From assembly GCA_005790545.1 (NCBI GenBank), contig SXUL01000029.1, positions 1-51,919 of the forward strand: DNA of 51,919 nucleotides, in the 5' to 3' direction. Position numbers and translations under genes: made by a program. The DNA is from Planctomycetia bacterium. GTDB lineage: Bacteria > Planctomycetota > GCA-002687715. Shown here in pieces: positions 33,570-43,215 of this stretch (its first letter is position 1; each line of letters begins with the position of its first letter). The notes under the pieces are model-generated. The model saw only the letters and a program-made list of their open reading frames with translations, did not search any database and was not told the DNA's origin.

Positions 33570-34680
33570 AAGTGCGGTCGAGGGTGGCGAGAATCAAGGC
33601 CAGCCTGAACACGACATCGACGGATTTCTTGTGTTTCCCGCGCCATGACTCCTCCAGCGGGAAGAAGTGGTACTGGCTGCGGGAGACCCCACGTTCGACA
33701 GAGGTTTCCACGTCAAAGTAGCCATCGTCCGCCGAGCGGACCCTGCCCAGCATCCACTCAAGGCACTCCATGGCCGGGGGGCAGCGCGTGAGGATTCCGC
33801 AGCGCGCGAGCAGCTCGAGATCGTGCAGCATGTACCCGATGCGGCCAGCCCGGAATTCGTCGAGCGACCAGGCCGTGAGGTGCAGATCTGTGAGCTTCAG
33901 GAACTTCTTGCCGTTCACCTCGCGCACGCGCCGGGGCACAGGATCGCGGCGGGAAAGCTGTGAGCACACCCAGTCGAGGCCACCGTTGGCTGCGGCAATG
34001 CGACGCGCGCCTTCGTGAAACGCCAGCAAATAGAGCAGGAACATGTCCGGCGTGATCCGCTCCGGTTTCAGGCGCCTGTATGAGCCGTCGTCCTCGATTT
34101 CGAGGACGCCATCGAAGCGCTCCTCGCGGGAGGTTGCTTCGCCAGCGAGCTTCTCGGCGACCGCCTTGGCTACCGCTGCAACAGCGGGATGCTCGCCAAA
34201 ACCAGCTCGAGAAAGCACCGCCGCCGCGATCTCGCTCATGCAACGCCGCACGTATTTCTGCGCTGAGCGATCGCTGCCTGTGTAGCCCTTCAGTTCGCAG
34301 AGGTCGGACGCACCTTCTTCACGGACGAGTTCAAGCAGCCGCTCACCGGCGAGATGAATGACCGGGTGCGAATCCCCCCAACCGCGCTCCACGAGAAAAA
34401 GAAACTGGTTCACCAACCCGGGGCCACGGTGCCGACTCTTGTTCGGGGGCTCGTACTCGAGCAGCTTGTCGAGCCAGAGTCCATTCGGCTGTTGCAACAG
34501 GAGGACCTGCTGGCTGGCGGGATAGCGATCACATTCCTCGCGCACGAGCCGGACGTCCGCAACGTCCGCGGGACGCCCCATGATCTCGGTGAGGGTCCTG
34601 AGGCGGATGGGTGCGCAGCCGTACTTGAGCAGCCACGGCACGGGGTCCCCGGAGAAGCGTTCCAGCCAGGTGGTGCCCAC
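33556..34680 (-). CDS. Unknown soluble helical protein, possible alpha/alpha-toroid fold
   Basis: A 374-residue protein with no signal or membrane segment. It contains repeated helical units and the motifs WLLKYGCAPIRLRTL, LYLLAFHEGARRI and a Trp-containing segment GGLDWVCSQLSRRD; the regular spacing recalls alpha/alpha-toroid (terpenoid-cyclase-like) proteins, but I cannot assign a family or catalytic residues. GTG start directly abuts the signal peptidase stop (no gap), with TAGG about nine bases upstream. Last gene of the five-gene operon, so its job is probably tied to envelope proteins, by context only. Confidence 0.6.
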   Translation of the reverse strand: MGTTWLERFSGDPVPWLLKYGCAPIRLRTLTEIMGRPADVADVRLVREECDRYPASQQVLLLQQPNGLWLDKLLEYEPPNKSRHRGPGLVNQFLFLVERGWGDSHPVIHLAGERLLELVREEGASDLCELKGYTGSDRSAQKYVRRCMSEIAAAVLSRAGFGEHPAVAAVAKAVAEKLAGEATSREERFDGVLEIEDDGSYRRLKPERITPDMFLLYLLAFHEGARRIAAANGGLDWVCSQLSRRDPVPRRVREVNGKKFLKLTDLHLTAWSLDEFRAGRIGYMLHDLELLARCGILTRCPPAMECLEWMLGRVRSADDGYFDVETSVERGVSRSQYHFFPLEESWRGKHKKSVDVVFRLALILATLDRTSLRA

Positions 34681-35769
34681 CTAGTCGAGCCTACCCGCGC
34701 GAAGGCGCGGCCAGAGGATGCGCGTGACGCACCCTCGCAAACGGTCCAAGGCCACCGGCCCGTTGGTCCTGCTGTCAACACTCACGCTTTGATTGTCTCC
34801 CGCCAGAAAGCAGGCGTTGGCCCCGACCTGGTAGCCCGCGATGGCACCCATCGCGCCGTCGAAAAAATAATGGACATCGCGCCGGAGGTCAACCGGCCGC
34901 ATGTGCGCGCGTCCGGAGCCGCGCACGCGCCAGCGCGACAACCCGCGTCCGGCAAGAGTGTCGCGTGGAGTGCGCAACACATCCTCTGCGCCGCCAGGCC
35001 CGCACTCCGCGATGCTGAAAGCACCATCCAGGGTCGCCAGACGCACCTCCCGCCCCGCCGTCGCAACGGTCCCGAGCGGCGCGCCGTCGAGACTCCGCAG
35101 CGAATCTCCTTCCAGAACAATGCCGCGCACATCGCCGTGGATCTCGTGCAGCAACTCGAGGCGGCCCTCCACCGGAAAGAGCACGACCTGCAGGCTCGTA
35201 TCCGTCACCACATGCTTGCCGGGATGCGCGAGGCCTTCGTTGCCCGTGAAATCATCCAGCACGGATTCCGCGCCGGGTTCGACGCTCCCGCGAAGGACGC
35301 CCTCGAATCCGTCCCCACCCTGCCACTCCAAGCCGCCTTGCCGAGAGGCCTGAACCGAACCGCGAAGGACTGTCCAGCGCGCCGTGTCCGCTGCGGACGG
35401 TCCGGGCTGACGAACACTCATGAGTTCCGCGAGACGCGGCGCACGGAGAGCTCGCACTTCCGCCCCGCTCGCATCGCGCAGCCAGAGATCGCCGGCCCGC
35501 AACGCAAAGGCCTCTCCCGCGAGAGCCAGCACCCGCTTCACGAACAGCGCGCCCCCGGGCCCCTCGAAGGCCCAGATCTCGAAGCGTTCCGGCTCGCGAC
35601 GCCAGCGCTCCACCAGCACGCGATCGCCGCCACCCGCAAGGGCGGGCCACATGCTCTGTTCCACCACACGCAGCACATCCACAACGAACAAGCGTGCAAG
35701 AAAGAGCAGCAGGGCTCCTGCGCAGAGGATGCCGAGCAACCTGCGCAATCCGCGGCCCTGCAGGATCAC
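34681..35769 (-). CDS. lepB: Signal peptidase I with a large insertion
   Basis: A 362-residue type I signal peptidase. One N-terminal transmembrane helix (about 11-30) is followed by the Ser box VVEQSMWPAL with S39, DRVLVERW, the Lys box LFVKRVLALAG with K78, and the final box LAGDNQSVSVDSR (323-334), so the Ser/Lys dyad is intact. Between K78 and GDN lie about 245 residues instead of roughly 50-150, a large beta-rich non-catalytic domain. It cleaves signal peptides at the outer face of the inner membrane. The start is a GTG overlapping the upstream stop (GTGA). A second signal peptidase may exist elsewhere. Confidence 0.9.
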   Translation of the reverse strand: MILQGRGLRRLLGILCAGALLLFLARLFVVDVLRVVEQSMWPALAGGGDRVLVERWRREPERFEIWAFEGPGGALFVKRVLALAGEAFALRAGDLWLRDASGAEVRALRAPRLAELMSVRQPGPSAADTARWTVLRGSVQASRQGGLEWQGGDGFEGVLRGSVEPGAESVLDDFTGNEGLAHPGKHVVTDTSLQVVLFPVEGRLELLHEIHGDVRGIVLEGDSLRSLDGAPLGTVATAGREVRLATLDGAFSIAECGPGGAEDVLRTPRDTLAGRGLSRWRVRGSGRAHMRPVDLRRDVHYFFDGAMGAIAGYQVGANACFLAGDNQSVSVDSRTNGPVALDRLRGCVTRILWPRLRAGRLD

Positions 35770-37034
35770 AAACTGCACTCGCCGAGGAGATCGCGGCCCG
35801 CGACAAAGGTGTGGCTGACGAGTTCCCGAGAACCCTCCCAGACCACGCGCGCGAGCACATCGCGACGGCCGCGCCCGGTTGCTGACATGTCGAGCCGCAC
35901 GCAATCGGCGCTGAGTCCCGGCGCCAGACGGCCCGTCACGGTTTCGAGTCCCATGGCCCGCGCCCCTCCGAGCGTGGCGATGTGAAACGCGTCCACGGCC
36001 GCGAGCCCGCGCGTGGAGCGGGTGCGGCCGCGCTGGCTGAGCAAGAGCGCGCGCATCTCCGCGAACATGTCGAGGTCCGGTGTGCTCGCGAGCGAATCCG
36101 TGCCGAGCGCGACGGTGACGCCCGCCGCGATGAGTTCCGCCACGGGTGCGATGCCGGTGGCGAGCATCATGTTCGAGCGTGGACAGGTGACGACCGGGGT
36201 GCGCGTCGCCGCCAGCGTCGCGATGTCTTCGGCCGTGATCTGCACGGCATGCACTGCCAACAGATCCGGGCCCAGTACACCCAAGTCCAGAAGCTGTCTC
36301 ACGGGGGTGGCCCCGTGACGGAAGCGTGCAGACGCACCAAAGCGCTCTGCGATCTCGACGATGGGGCCGCGTCCCTCCACGAAGAACTCGTGCTCCTCGG
36401 GGCTCTCATCCACATGCATGGTGAGTCGGCGCCCTTCACGTCGCGCGCGTTGCACCACCGCCTGGAGGATGCGCGGCGGGCAGGTGAACAATGTGTGCGG
36501 AGCCCAACCGGTGGCAATCAGTCCGCTGCGAGCGAGCGGCAGTTCGAGGTCTGCCACTTGTGCGAGCTGCGCCTCTTCGTCCGGATTCCGCAGTCCGAAG
36601 ACCTCCGCTCCGAAGAACCCGCGGATACCGCATTCGGCGAGCATCGGCACGCTGGTGGCATCCAGAAAACTGTCCGCCACCGTGGCAACGCCGCCGGCAA
36701 TGAGCTCGGCCAGGCTCTCTGCCGCACCATTGGCGTAGAGCTGGCGATCTTCCTCCGCGCGGGCGATGGCCGGCAGCATCGCGTGGTGGAGCCAATCCAT
36801 GAACGAGAGATCGTCACCGATGCCGGGGCAAAAGCCGAGAGCGAGATGCGTGTGCGCATTCACGAATGCGGGCAGCACCACGCCGCCTGCTTCCGCAAGC
36901 AGCGGCGCGTCATCCGGCGGCAGTCCCTGTTGCACACGGCTGATCAGGCCGTCACGGACCTCCATCCAACCCGGCGAGAGCAACCCGCCCGCGTCGGTGA
37001 TGAGGTGATCGGCTGCAATGACGCCGTGGTTCAT
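35766..37034 (-). CDS. Amidohydrolase of the MtaD / chlorohydrolase type
   Basis: A 422-residue zinc-dependent deaminase-like enzyme. Metal ligands: H61 and H63 in FVNAHTHLALGF, His in TMHVDESPEEHEF, His in LLAVHAVQIT, and Asp in ALGTDSLASTPDLD. The SNMMLATGIAPV segment is typical of 5-methylthioadenosine / S-adenosylhomocysteine deaminases and related aminodeoxyfutalosine deaminases, so the substrate is one of these or a related aromatic amine; the sequence cannot decide. Cytoplasmic. ATG overlaps the upstream stop (ATGA), and the stop overlaps the lepB start, so it is coupled on both sides. Confidence 0.85.
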   Translation of the reverse strand: MNHGVIAADHLITDAGGLLSPGWMEVRDGLISRVQQGLPPDDAPLLAEAGGVVLPAFVNAHTHLALGFCPGIGDDLSFMDWLHHAMLPAIARAEEDRQLYANGAAESLAELIAGGVATVADSFLDATSVPMLAECGIRGFFGAEVFGLRNPDEEAQLAQVADLELPLARSGLIATGWAPHTLFTCPPRILQAVVQRARREGRRLTMHVDESPEEHEFFVEGRGPIVEIAERFGASARFRHGATPVRQLLDLGVLGPDLLAVHAVQITAEDIATLAATRTPVVTCPRSNMMLATGIAPVAELIAAGVTVALGTDSLASTPDLDMFAEMRALLLSQRGRTRSTRGLAAVDAFHIATLGGARAMGLETVTGRLAPGLSADCVRLDMSATGRGRRDVLARVVWEGSRELVSHTFVAGRDLLGECSL

Positions 37035-39061
37035 TCGGGAGGCCGGCGGCGCCCGGACCACTCCAGCATCTGCTGCTCGATGGAGCAGGGGTAGCTGATG
37101 CGTACATCCACGGCTTCGCCTGCACCATTCTGCACCAGCGTCAGGCGCGGCATCACGAATCCGGTGAGTGCCGGGACGTTCAAGGCGCCGTAGCGACGCA
37201 GGACTTCGTCGCGCAGCATCGTGTCGATCTTGATGCCATGCCCCTCGAAGAGCGCCTTCGTGCCTTCGTAATCGCCGCGGCTCTTGAGGTCCTGCACCAG
37301 GGCGAGCAGGCGCCCGATGGCCGCGCGGAACTCCGCCGCACTCTTCACACGGAAGAAGGTCTTCCCGTCACGCACTTCGCGGAGGATGGCGCCACTTTCG
37401 GAGAGAATCCAGTGCGCGATCATCTGCCGGTTGCGCATGTGGTCTTCTTCGAGGCTGTCTCCCGCACTGACGCGCCGGAGCTGCATCAGCAATCCGTTGC
37501 GCGTGAAGGCTTCGTAACTGGTGAGCGCCGCCTCCTCCGCGTTGCTCACGAGCCCGAGCTCTTCGAGCTTCTTGTCCATGATGAACCAGAGCGCGATGAG
37601 GTCCGCGCGTGCTTCCTCCAGAGCTGAATAATGCTCACGGATCATGCTCGCCGGATCCTTGCCGCGCAGTGCTTCCGCCAGACGCCCGGAGGCGTGCCCG
37701 ATGACCTCGTGCATGTTGGTGTGCAGATCTGCAACCAGTGGGCCGAGGCGCTCGGCGCGCTCGAGTTCCGCCGCGTCGACACAAAACTCGGCGCGGGCTC
37801 CCGGCACCGCTGAACGCGCGTAGGCCTCCACGATGTTCGCGATGGAGACGCTCTTCGATCCGAACTGTTCGCGCACTTCCTGGTCGTTCGGGAGGTTGAT
37901 GCCGATGGGCGTCACAGGCCCGCTGTCCCCGGTCTCGACCAGCACGTCGATGCTGCGCGCAAGAATGCCCTTCACTTCCGGCTTCCTGTACTCCGGCGCG
38001 AACGGCATGTGCGCCTCGAACCACTGGGCCTCCGCGGCAATCGCGCGGATGAGGCGTGCCTTGCGCGGGTCCTCGTAACTCACGATGCCCTCCCACGCGC
38101 CCTTCCGTCCGCGCGGATCCATGTACACCTCGACGAAACCGTTCACGGTGTCCACAGCACCCGCTCCGTCGGCAACCCAGGCGATGTCATAGGCACGCCA
38201 GTCCTCGCGAAGTCCCGAGCGATAGGCGCGGATGAGGGCCTGCAGCGCACGAGCGGTTGGCTCTGGCGCGTACGGCAAGGCGGCCTTCAGATGGACGATA
38301 ATGCGCTCGATCTCGCGGGCGAAGAGCCCGGGAGCGATGCCGCGCGCAGGATCACCGGCACGCCACACGCGTTCCTCGATCCGTCCGTCAGGCCGGCGCA
38401 CAAGATTGGAATTCAGGGGGTGCGTTTCCTCGAGGCCCTCGAGATCCTTGAGCGAGATTCCGGCGCCGTAGAAGTTCACGGCCGACTCCGTGACGATGTC
38501 GCCTCCGCGCTCGGGGTTCTTCACCGTCACCATCGGCCGGTGCTCTGCGTTGAAAAGCATGGGGCCGAGACGCGCGAGGAACTGGTCCACACCTTCACCA
38601 CCGCGCAACGGGAAACGCGCACCGTGCGCCATGGCCGCACTCGCAGCCGCCGCAAGGTCCTCCGCGTTGCCTTCGAGCACGAACTTCCGCGCGCTCAGGT
38701 TGTCGTAGGGCGAGTTGTTCACCCAGAAACGCACGAGGTAGCGCCGGATGCGCAGCAACTCCTCCGCCTCGATGGTCTGCGCATGCGTGAGGAGTTCCTC
38801 CATGAGTTCGCGGATCTCGAGGCCTTCGGCGCAGCGCTGACGCACGTAGATGTCCCTGCCCGCGATGGCGGCTTCGGCAAGGTGAAAGGCGAGCAGCTTG
38901 TCCTTGAGTTCCAGTTCCCCGAAGCCGTCCGCATAGACCTGCACGACCGCTGTATCGCCCACACGTTCAAGCAACCACGCCCGCTCTGTCGGACCTTCAC
39001 CTCCACCGCCCTGGCAGGCAGCGAGCAGTACGGCCGCGGCAAACATCGACATCCACTTCAT
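37031..39061 (-). CDS. Dipeptidyl-peptidase III (M49) lipoprotein
   Basis: A 676-residue zinc metallopeptidase of family M49. The signal peptide MKWMSMFAAAVLLAACQGGG ends in a lipobox (LAAC), so it is a lipoprotein. The M49 signature HExxGH is present as H451-E-V-I-G-H456, and the second motif EEARAD (E482-E483) provides the third zinc ligand (family EECRAE). The enzyme removes dipeptides from the N-termini of short peptides; its exported, lipid-anchored form would process peptides in the periplasm or at the surface. GGAGG lies eight bases before ATG. It sits one base after the AsmA-like gene. Confidence 0.9.
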   Translation of the reverse strand: MKWMSMFAAAVLLAACQGGGGEGPTERAWLLERVGDTAVVQVYADGFGELELKDKLLAFHLAEAAIAGRDIYVRQRCAEGLEIRELMEELLTHAQTIEAEELLRIRRYLVRFWVNNSPYDNLSARKFVLEGNAEDLAAAASAAMAHGARFPLRGGEGVDQFLARLGPMLFNAEHRPMVTVKNPERGGDIVTESAVNFYGAGISLKDLEGLEETHPLNSNLVRRPDGRIEERVWRAGDPARGIAPGLFAREIERIIVHLKAALPYAPEPTARALQALIRAYRSGLREDWRAYDIAWVADGAGAVDTVNGFVEVYMDPRGRKGAWEGIVSYEDPRKARLIRAIAAEAQWFEAHMPFAPEYRKPEVKGILARSIDVLVETGDSGPVTPIGINLPNDQEVREQFGSKSVSIANIVEAYARSAVPGARAEFCVDAAELERAERLGPLVADLHTNMHEVIGHASGRLAEALRGKDPASMIREHYSALEEARADLIALWFIMDKKLEELGLVSNAEEAALTSYEAFTRNGLLMQLRRVSAGDSLEEDHMRNRQMIAHWILSESGAILREVRDGKTFFRVKSAAEFRAAIGRLLALVQDLKSRGDYEGTKALFEGHGIKIDTMLRDEVLRRYGALNVPALTGFVMPRLTLVQNGAGEAVDVRISYPCSIEQQMLEWSGRRRPPE

Positions 39062-39062
39062 G

Positions 39063-42000
39063 TCAGGATCCTCCGAGCACCGGGCGCACACTGACGCCCT
39101 CGGCCTTGTTGGTTGCGAAGATGTTGCCCTGCATTTCGATGCCAAGCCGGAGCTTCGAGAGAATCCCGCTGGCTCCGAGCAACGCACCGAGCACACCACC
39201 CGTGGGTTGCGCGCGCTGCGCCAACCGCTCCATGATGTCGGTATCGAAGCGGCAAGCCATGCTGCCGTCGAGACCGGTCGTTCCATTGAGCGTCAGTTGC
39301 ATGCCGAGCATGGGCATGGCGAGATTGCGGTCGAGAGCGAGGCGCCCCTTGCGAACCGTGAGGCCCGTTGAGAACTGATCCATGTTGATGCCCTGCCGGA
39401 GCGCGGCCTGCACGCTCTGCAACGCGCCCTGCACGTCCAGTCCACCGATCGGTGGCAGGCGGGCCCCGAACAACGCGGGCAACTGTGTGATCACTTCGAG
39501 GAACATGGACGTACTCACGAGCTGGAGCCCGCGCACCTCCAGACGGCCATCTGCATGGGCCGTCTTGCGCCAACTCTCGCGCCCCTCACTGAAGCGGGCT
39601 TTCAGGTTCATGTCGAGCTTGCCGGCCACCTTGGCATCACCTGCGGGTTTGTCGCCGAGAAAGAACAGTGGCGAGAGGATGGCAAGTTCGCGGTTCGGAA
39701 GCCGCGCGAGATCAACACCCTTCACCACGGCCGCGAACTCAGCGCTGACACCCTCCGAGGTCAGGCGGATTTCGGCACCCGGGGCGAGCGCGACCTCGCC
39801 CTCAGCGAGCGCGGCGGAGACTTCCTGCAAGATGATCTTGCCGCTCTCCGCCTGCCCCTTCACCTTCACGCGCGTGAACACGATGGCTCCGGCAGCGAGA
39901 GACTCCAACTCGCCGGAGACCTTGCCCTCCAGCGAATCCAGACGCGGCATCCAGTCCTCGGACTGCAACGTGACGGCCCCTGCAAGTTGGAGCGCACCAC
40001 GCTGTGTGACCGGCGCACCACTCCTCTTGAGCAGCAGGGCAGCGAGCAACGCAGGAGAAGTACGTGCTTCCAGGCGCGCACAACGGAGCGCCGTGGCGCT
40101 CACATCGAGACCGTCGGCCTGAAGTTGCAGATCTTCGCCACGCACTGCGAGGTGCAGACCGCGCAGGCCCGCCTCGGACAACTGGCCGCCACCGTCCACA
40201 TGGATGGGCTGCAACGGAGCCGTGAGCAACACGCGACGCGCGTCACGAATGGCGCGGCCGCATGCGTTCAGGTCAAGCTGGAGCTGCACCTCGGTCGCAG
40301 CTTTCGCGCCACGCCGTCCCGTCACCTTGCCGCTCACGCGCGCGGTCGTGACGAGTTCGCCGCGGAAGCCTTCTTCCTCGTGGAGGGCGATGTGCTCCAA
40401 CGGAAAGTCGAGCAACTCGAGTTCGAGCATGTCGCTCGCGCTGCGCGCCGCGGGATCCAGTCCGAAACTGCCGCCGAGACGCAGGGTGCCGCCGTGATGC
40501 CCGCAGCGCACGTCCTTCAACGTGACGCGCCTTTTCTCCACCACCACGTTGGCCGCGAGCGCAAGGAACTCGCGCCCGAATGCGGAGAGACGCGGCAGTT
40601 GGAAACTCGCCTCGCCCTCCCATGTCTCGAGATCCGGGCAACGCGGACTGCGGGCTCGGATGCGGCCTGCGCTGCGGCCGCCGAGTTCGATGCCGCCCAC
40701 GCCGGCGCTGGAGGCGATCGCTCCAAGCCAGGCGCCCTCGATGTCCCACTCGGCATCGACAGCAGCAACGCCGAGATCCTGATGCATGGTTGCTTCCGCG
40801 ATGCGCAGCGCTCCTTGCCGCGACTCGAGCTTCGTGCGCTCGACAAACAAGCGGTTCCCGCTCCGGCCTGCGTGCACCTCGCAGGCGAGATCCGCGAGCG
40901 CGAGGTCTGCGCTCGCCGGGCGCTGCAACAACAAGGCGGCAGATTCGAGACGCCCGTTGATGCGGAAGTCCGCTTGGGGGTCGCCTTCGATGCGCACGGA
41001 ACCGCTGACCACGCCGCGGATATCCGCATCACCCAGTCGTTCACTCACCAGCACCTTCTCGAGCCCCACATCGAGCGCCAGTTCCCGCGCGCCATCAAGC
41101 GCGAACCAGCCGCTGGTCGTGAGCGTCCCACCGCCATGGCTCGCACGCAGCGTGTTCACTTGCACGCGTCCGCCCGCGATGCGCGACGCGATGGCAAGGT
41201 CCGTGAAGGTCCGTTCCCGGATGGCCAGTTCATCCAGACCGAGCTTCATCTCTCCGCTGATCCCCGCCAGCGAGGCTCCCTCAGCAGCGAGCATGGTCTC
41301 GATTTTCAGTCGGCCGCGCGGCTGAATGAGGCCCCCGAACCACGGCGCAGCACGCGCGGCATCCCAGTCCAGGCGCCCGCTGACGCGGTGATGTCCGCCC
41401 GGGAAATCAAGGCTGGCCTCCGCGATGCGCGCTTCGCCTTCACCGGAGGCGAGGACGAAATCCGTCACGTGCAGGCGGGAGAATCCGGCGTCGAGTGCGA
41501 GGGCGCCTGTGATGCGTGCCTTCTCGAGTACGACCGGGTCGCGGAGTCCTTCGAGAACCAGCCGCTCGGCAGCCAGAGCGAGTGTCGCCGACGCCGTGTT
41601 GACATCACCGCGACAGCCGAGACGGCCGGACAACCCCGCGCTGCAACGGAGCCCCGCGACGTTCACGGCAACGGGCAACTCACCCTCGATGGTGAGATGG
41701 CCGTCGAGCGGAGTGCCATCGAAGGGGAGCGTGAGGCCACCCTGGATGCGTGCGCCATCTGCCACTGCGGAGAGCTTCCCCACCTCGAGACGCTTGCCAT
41801 CGCAATTCAAGGCGAACTCCAACTGCCGCAGTGCGCACCAGGCCGTGAGCACACCATCACAACGCAAGCCGACCGTGCCTGTGAGCCCCTTCAAGCTCTG
41901 CACGAAATGAGAGGAGGTCAGCGGCCATGCTCCGCGCAGACTTCCTTCCGCGTTCAATGCGCCCACGAACGCGACAGAAGCGGGCATGACTCCGGCGAAA

Positions 42001-43013
42001 GCCGTGGAGAGCAGGCTCGCCTCCGGCAGGCGTGCAGAGAACTCGAGACTTCCAGCCACGTGGTCCTGGTCGTACTGGAGCGGAGCCTTGGTCGCCACAT
42101 CCACACTGCCGGCACTGGTTTCCACGTGGGCCGATCCGGCCACGGGCAGCCCATCGCGAAACTGCACTTCGCCACGCAAACGGAGCTCGGGAACGGGACG
42201 CGCGGAACTCAGCGCGCCGATGGCGCAGTTTTCGAGTTCGGCCTCCACACTGGCCTGCAACGGTGTCGCGCCTTCGAGCCGTGCCTGCACGACCAACTGT
42301 CGCGCCAGCCCCGAGACTGGCATCTCCGTCCAAAGGCCGATCAGCGGCGCGAGGCGCTCACTGGCGAGGCCCTCTCCGCGCAGCTCCACGGAAATGCCCG
42401 GGCTCGGGGCCGTGGCCTCAGCCATCAGGAGTCCGAGTGTGAGCTTGCCGCCATCCGTCGTGTGAGCGTCCAGGCGCGCGCGCCCGCGCGGCCCCTCACC
42501 CTCGGCGCTTCCGACGAGGGTGAAGGAGAACACATGCTGGTCGCCCACAACGAGCGTGCCCTCCTCGATGTTGACCTCGACCCGCCTGAAGGCCCCGGCA
42601 GTGTTGCCGCTCGCGCCGGTTGCGCCGATCCGCTGCACCGCGGCTTCGAGGTTGGTTCCGCCTTCCGGCGCCTTGGCGAGACGCAGGCCCAGCCGCGCGA
42701 TGGTGGCGTGCACCGCATCCGAGGAGAACGCGAGGCGCGCGAGGCCTCCGCCAACACTGACACCGCTCGCCTCCACCATCGGGCGTCCGTCTGGCCCGAT
42801 CACGACAAGATTCTGAAGCGTGATCGGGTCCGACCACGCAAGGGAAAGCCCGCGGACTTCGACAGGGCAGCCGATGGCCTCGCTGAGTGCGCTGCGGAGC
42901 AACGCTTCGGTGGAGAAAGCACCCACCACGCCGACAGCCAAGACAAGGCCGAGCAGAAGACCGGCGATCAAGAGCAACCGGCGCCGCCGGGATGGTTTTT
43001 TCTGGATTTCCAC
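39063..43013 (-). CDS. Giant AsmA/TamB-like inner-membrane anchored protein
   Basis: A 1316-residue protein with a basic N-terminus (KKPSRRRRLLL), one transmembrane helix (about 13-35), then an almost wholly beta-strand body that repeats patterns such as VEVRGLSLAWSDPITLQNLV and LEGVPLxG-like turns, ending LRLGIEMQGNIFATNKAEGV. This is the AsmA/TamB/YhdP bridge-protein architecture, which carries phospholipid between membranes through a hydrophobic groove. The preferred start is GTG 43013 (GGGAAA about eight bases upstream); GTG 43079 would add 22 residues. First gene of the five-gene operon. It is one of the longest genes in the window and shows no frameshift. Confidence 0.85.
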   Translation of the reverse strand: MEIQKKPSRRRRLLLIAGLLLGLVLAVGVVGAFSTEALLRSALSEAIGCPVEVRGLSLAWSDPITLQNLVVIGPDGRPMVEASGVSVGGGLARLAFSSDAVHATIARLGLRLAKAPEGGTNLEAAVQRIGATGASGNTAGAFRRVEVNIEEGTLVVGDQHVFSFTLVGSAEGEGPRGRARLDAHTTDGGKLTLGLLMAEATAPSPGISVELRGEGLASERLAPLIGLWTEMPVSGLARQLVVQARLEGATPLQASVEAELENCAIGALSSARPVPELRLRGEVQFRDGLPVAGSAHVETSAGSVDVATKAPLQYDQDHVAGSLEFSARLPEASLLSTAFAGVMPASVAFVGALNAEGSLRGAWPLTSSHFVQSLKGLTGTVGLRCDGVLTAWCALRQLEFALNCDGKRLEVGKLSAVADGARIQGGLTLPFDGTPLDGHLTIEGELPVAVNVAGLRCSAGLSGRLGCRGDVNTASATLALAAERLVLEGLRDPVVLEKARITGALALDAGFSRLHVTDFVLASGEGEARIAEASLDFPGGHHRVSGRLDWDAARAAPWFGGLIQPRGRLKIETMLAAEGASLAGISGEMKLGLDELAIRERTFTDLAIASRIAGGRVQVNTLRASHGGGTLTTSGWFALDGARELALDVGLEKVLVSERLGDADIRGVVSGSVRIEGDPQADFRINGRLESAALLLQRPASADLALADLACEVHAGRSGNRLFVERTKLESRQGALRIAEATMHQDLGVAAVDAEWDIEGAWLGAIASSAGVGGIELGGRSAGRIRARSPRCPDLETWEGEASFQLPRLSAFGREFLALAANVVVEKRRVTLKDVRCGHHGGTLRLGGSFGLDPAARSASDMLELELLDFPLEHIALHEEEGFRGELVTTARVSGKVTGRRGAKAATEVQLQLDLNACGRAIRDARRVLLTAPLQPIHVDGGGQLSEAGLRGLHLAVRGEDLQLQADGLDVSATALRCARLEARTSPALLAALLLKRSGAPVTQRGALQLAGAVTLQSEDWMPRLDSLEGKVSGELESLAAGAIVFTRVKVKGQAESGKIILQEVSAALAEGEVALAPGAEIRLTSEGVSAEFAAVVKGVDLARLPNRELAILSPLFFLGDKPAGDAKVAGKLDMNLKARFSEGRESWRKTAHADGRLEVRGLQLVSTSMFLEVITQLPALFGARLPPIGGLDVQGALQSVQAALRQGINMDQFSTGLTVRKGRLALDRNLAMPMLGMQLTLNGTTGLDGSMACRFDTDIMERLAQRAQPTGGVLGALLGASGILSKLRLGIEMQGNIFATNKAEGVSVRPVLGGS

Positions 43014-43215
43014 GCGTGGTTTCCCGAGGCTCCGAGGATAGCGGAAGGCTCGCCTTGGAAAGCGGCAACTCGTTTCCACCTGTCACGGCCGAAACCCGCG
43101 CCCCACGCCAGTTTGTGGCTCCCGGGAGCGTGATTCCTCCCGCCATCAAGCCGCCGGACGTCCGAGCCGTATGAGAAGACAGCGTCCCTCTGCGGCAAGT
43201 GCTCTGGAGACCCCC

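Noticed and set aside
39555-43133. A very long open frame on the plus strand (about 1190 codons) opposite the AsmA-like gene
   Set aside because: It lies antisense to a gene with clear AsmA/TamB features and has the His/Arg/Gln-rich composition typical of antisense frames in high-GC DNA.
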